From Auriscalpium vulgare (Eukaryota; Basidiomycota; Agaricomycetes; Russulales; Auriscalpiaceae), in contig JAHBBC010000003.1 of assembly GCA_019915015.1 (NCBI GenBank), positions 1,054,001-1,118,000 of the forward strand: DNA of 64,000 nucleotides. Reading direction: 5' to 3'. Shown in pieces: positions 62,521 to 64,000 of the stretch; position 1 is the first letter of the stretch; each line of letters starts with the position of its first letter. Position numbers and translations under genes: made by a program. The notes beneath the pieces were generated by a model. It was not told where the DNA came from. It saw only the letters and a list, made by a program, of their open reading frames with translations, and ran no database searches.

Positions 62521-64000
62521 ATGCTCGTCGTCCGCCGCGTGCACCTCGCTTCCGATACAGACCAGTCCGACGTCGTCCGCCTCTACGACGTGCACTGCGT
62601 GGCCGGCCGCGTCGCGCGCATTGTCGCCGCCGAGTCCGCCGTGACGGTCTTGACCAAGTTGAAGCGCGCTCTGCTGCGCCCGCCGGAGATAGATGCCCAG
62701 CGCGCTGGCGTCTTGCTCCCGTCGTGCGTGCCACCTCCGTGTACGACTCGCACCTCGCCGACGCCCAGCGCAGGCTCTGCCACCCGCACATCCACCTCGA
62801 CAAATGCTTCCTCCTCGCCCAATGCGATCCCCTCCGATCCGGGTGCGCGTCCCCCCGCCGCCCGTCGCGCCGCGCTGACATCTCGCAGGTCCTTTGACGA
62901 GGCGCTCGCCGTCACCGCAGCAGCCAAGGCCCGGTTCCCCGACGCGCCCGACGACGTCTACCAGCGCGCCCGGCGGCTCGTCGTCGAGAGCATCCAGTGC
63001 GGGGTCACGGCCATGCGCGCGCACGTCGAGGTCGACCGCACGGTCGGCCTCTGCTGCCTGGACGTCGCCGTCCGCCTCAAGCGCGAGTTCGCCGCCGCCT
63101 GCGACGTGCAGATCGCAGGTGCCTGCGTCCATATCGCTGCGCGCGCTGCCCTGTCTCTGACGTTGCCAGTCTTTGCACAGGACCCGCTCTTTGATCACGA
63201 CGGCGACGCGGCACCCGGCGAGAACTACGTGCTCCTCGAGCGCGCCGCCCAGGACCCCGCCGTCTCGGCCGTCGGCTCCGCGCCGTACGTCGAGCGCACC
63301 CCTGCCCATGCCGACCAGAACGTCGCCCTGGTACTCTCCCTGGCCGCCGCACGCGGGCTCCTCGCGGACCTGCACCTCGACTACAACGTGCGCGCCGCGG
63401 CGCCGCCGCTCATCCACGCCGTGCTCGCGCACATGGACCGCCTGCGCTGGAGCGCGGCGCGCGGGCCCGTCGCGCTCGGCCACGCGACGCGCTACTCGCT
63501 GTTCACCGCGGCGGAGTGGGCGGATCTGCGCGCGGCGGTCGGCGCGCGCGCGGTCGCGTTCGTCGCGCTGCCGCAGAGCGACCTGTACATGATGGGGCGG
63601 CCCGCAGACGCGTCGCGGCTCGCGCCGCGCGGCACGCTGCCCGTGCCCTACATGGCCGCGCGCGGGTTCGCGGTCGCGCTGGGCGTGAACAACGTCGGCA
63701 ACGCGTTCACGCCGCAGGGCAGCGTCGACCCGCTCGCGCTCTGCCCGCTCGGCGTCGCGGTCTACCAGGACGCGACGGACGCGACCTGCGACACCTTGCT
63801 CGTGCGTCCTCTCCTTCCACACTTCGCAGGCTTCTATAACCCTACGACAGCGGTGCGTCTCGACGTACGCCAAGGCGGCGATCGGCCTCCGCCCGCAGAA
63901 CACGAGCCTGCGCATCCGCGTCGGCGACCCCGCCGACTTTGTGCTGCTGCACGGCCAGACGTCCGTGCGCGCCGCGGTGCTCAGCCCGTCCTACGAGCGC
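62521..64000 (+). CDS. Cytosine-deaminase-like metal-dependent amidohydrolase (partial)
   Basis: Exons 62521-62640, 62689-62723, 62774-62842, 62889-63118, 63170-63801 and 63851 onward join in frame to at least 412 residues and continue past the window edge. Metal ligands are visible in LCHPHIHLDKCFLL (the HxH motif, formed across an intron), in DLHLDYN and in LGHATRYS. GVNNVGNAFTPQG fits the late strand that in cytosine deaminase carries the catalytic Asp region, here with Asn in place of the usual Asp. VGDPADFVLLHG is the typical C-terminal beta-sandwich motif. Substrate unknown; cyclic amides or nucleobases are the usual ones. Composition is strongly GC-rich. The weakest joint is the first intron (62641-62688). 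Confidence 0.8.
   Translation, partial: MLVVRRVHLASDTDQSDVVRLYDVHCVAGRVARIVAAESAVTVLTKLKRALLRPPEIDAQRAGVLLPSCVPPPCTTRTSPTPSAGSATRTSTSTNASSSPNAIPSDPGARPPAARRAALTSRRSFDEALAVTAAAKARFPDAPDDVYQRARRLVVESIQCGVTAMRAHVEVDRTVGLCCLDVAVRLKREFAAACDVQIAGACVHIAARAALSLTLPVFAQDPLFDHDGDAAPGENYVLLERAAQDPAVSAVGSAPYVERTPAHADQNVALVLSLAAARGLLADLHLDYNVRAAAPPLIHAVLAHMDRLRWSAARGPVALGHATRYSLFTAAEWADLRAAVGARAVAFVALPQSDLYMMGRPADASRLAPRGTLPVPYMAARGFAVALGVNNVGNAFTPQGSVDPLALCPLGVAVYQDATDATCDTLLVRPLLPHFAGFYNPTTAVRLDVRQGGDRPPPAEHEPAHPRRRPRRLCAAARPDVRARRGAQPVLRA

Noticed and set aside
61756..63915. 719-codon minus-strand ORF
   Set aside because: It is the antisense shadow of the GC-rich amidohydrolase gene and overlaps the hydrolase exons; its Arg-rich content is an artefact of GC-rich codons.

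Overview
The window is fungal nuclear DNA, most likely from an agaricomycete (mushroom-forming basidiomycete). Its host genes are split by many 45-70 nt introns with GT..AG ends and CTAAC-like branch sites. They are tightly packed, often divergent with only 100-300 bp between start codons. The elements between them (Ty3/Gypsy with and without chromodomain, pogo, hAT, a MULE-like family with a GCM-type zinc finger) are typical of that group. No bacterial operons, CRISPR arrays or rRNA genes were seen.

Layout. (1) 1-9835: a highly homogeneous 469-bp satellite of about 21 copies, running off the left edge. Each unit holds nested 21-bp sub-repeats. (2) 9715-15711: a Ty3/Gypsy element on the minus strand (gag, zinc knuckle-protease, RT-RNase H). 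Its pol is cut off before the integrase, exactly where the satellite begins. (3) 15712-19563: gene-poor DNA with a tRNA-derived (SINE-like) sequence, a 19-bp perfect inverted repeat and a diverged 267-bp tandem repeat. (4) 19564-27481: a structurally complete chromovirus of 7918 bp. It has matching 442-bp LTRs, the TSD CGTCG, a Tf1-like self-priming site, a candidate -1 frameshift site and an extra zinc-knuckle ORF after pol. (5) 27595-29261: a broken gag remnant of another Gypsy element. (6) 29618-32565: a pogo-type transposon with 24-bp TIRs, TA TSD and a two-exon DDD transposase without visible defects.

From 33.2 kb the window becomes genic: a kelch/BTB protein (+), a CHFR-like RING E3 ligase (-), and a small mitochondrial membrane protein gene (+). 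The last is split into a 5' part (39332-39743) and a 3' part (47335-47869) by a 7.59-kb DNA transposon. That transposon has 19-bp TIRs that also fold into terminal hairpins, a multi-exon MULE-like transposase, and a captured intron-containing Hsp70 pseudogene fragment. Next come a PhyH-type dioxygenase (-), a small conserved protein (-), a mitochondrial K+/H+ exchange-related protein (+), and a hAT transposon (51832-55852; TSD CTGTGTGT) with a damaged transposase. After it lie an F-box protein (+), a nucleotide-sugar-transporter-like gene (+), a conserved membrane-anchored protein with a 6-nt microexon (+), a dienelactone hydrolase (-), and a cytosine-deaminase-like amidohydrolase (+) that runs off the right edge.

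The host genes look like independent housekeeping or metabolic genes rather than a cluster. The main interest is the mobile DNA: five transposon families in 56 kb, three delimited by TSDs, one splitting a host gene while carrying a captured chaperone fragment, and one retrotransposon whose priming and frameshift signals can be read directly.
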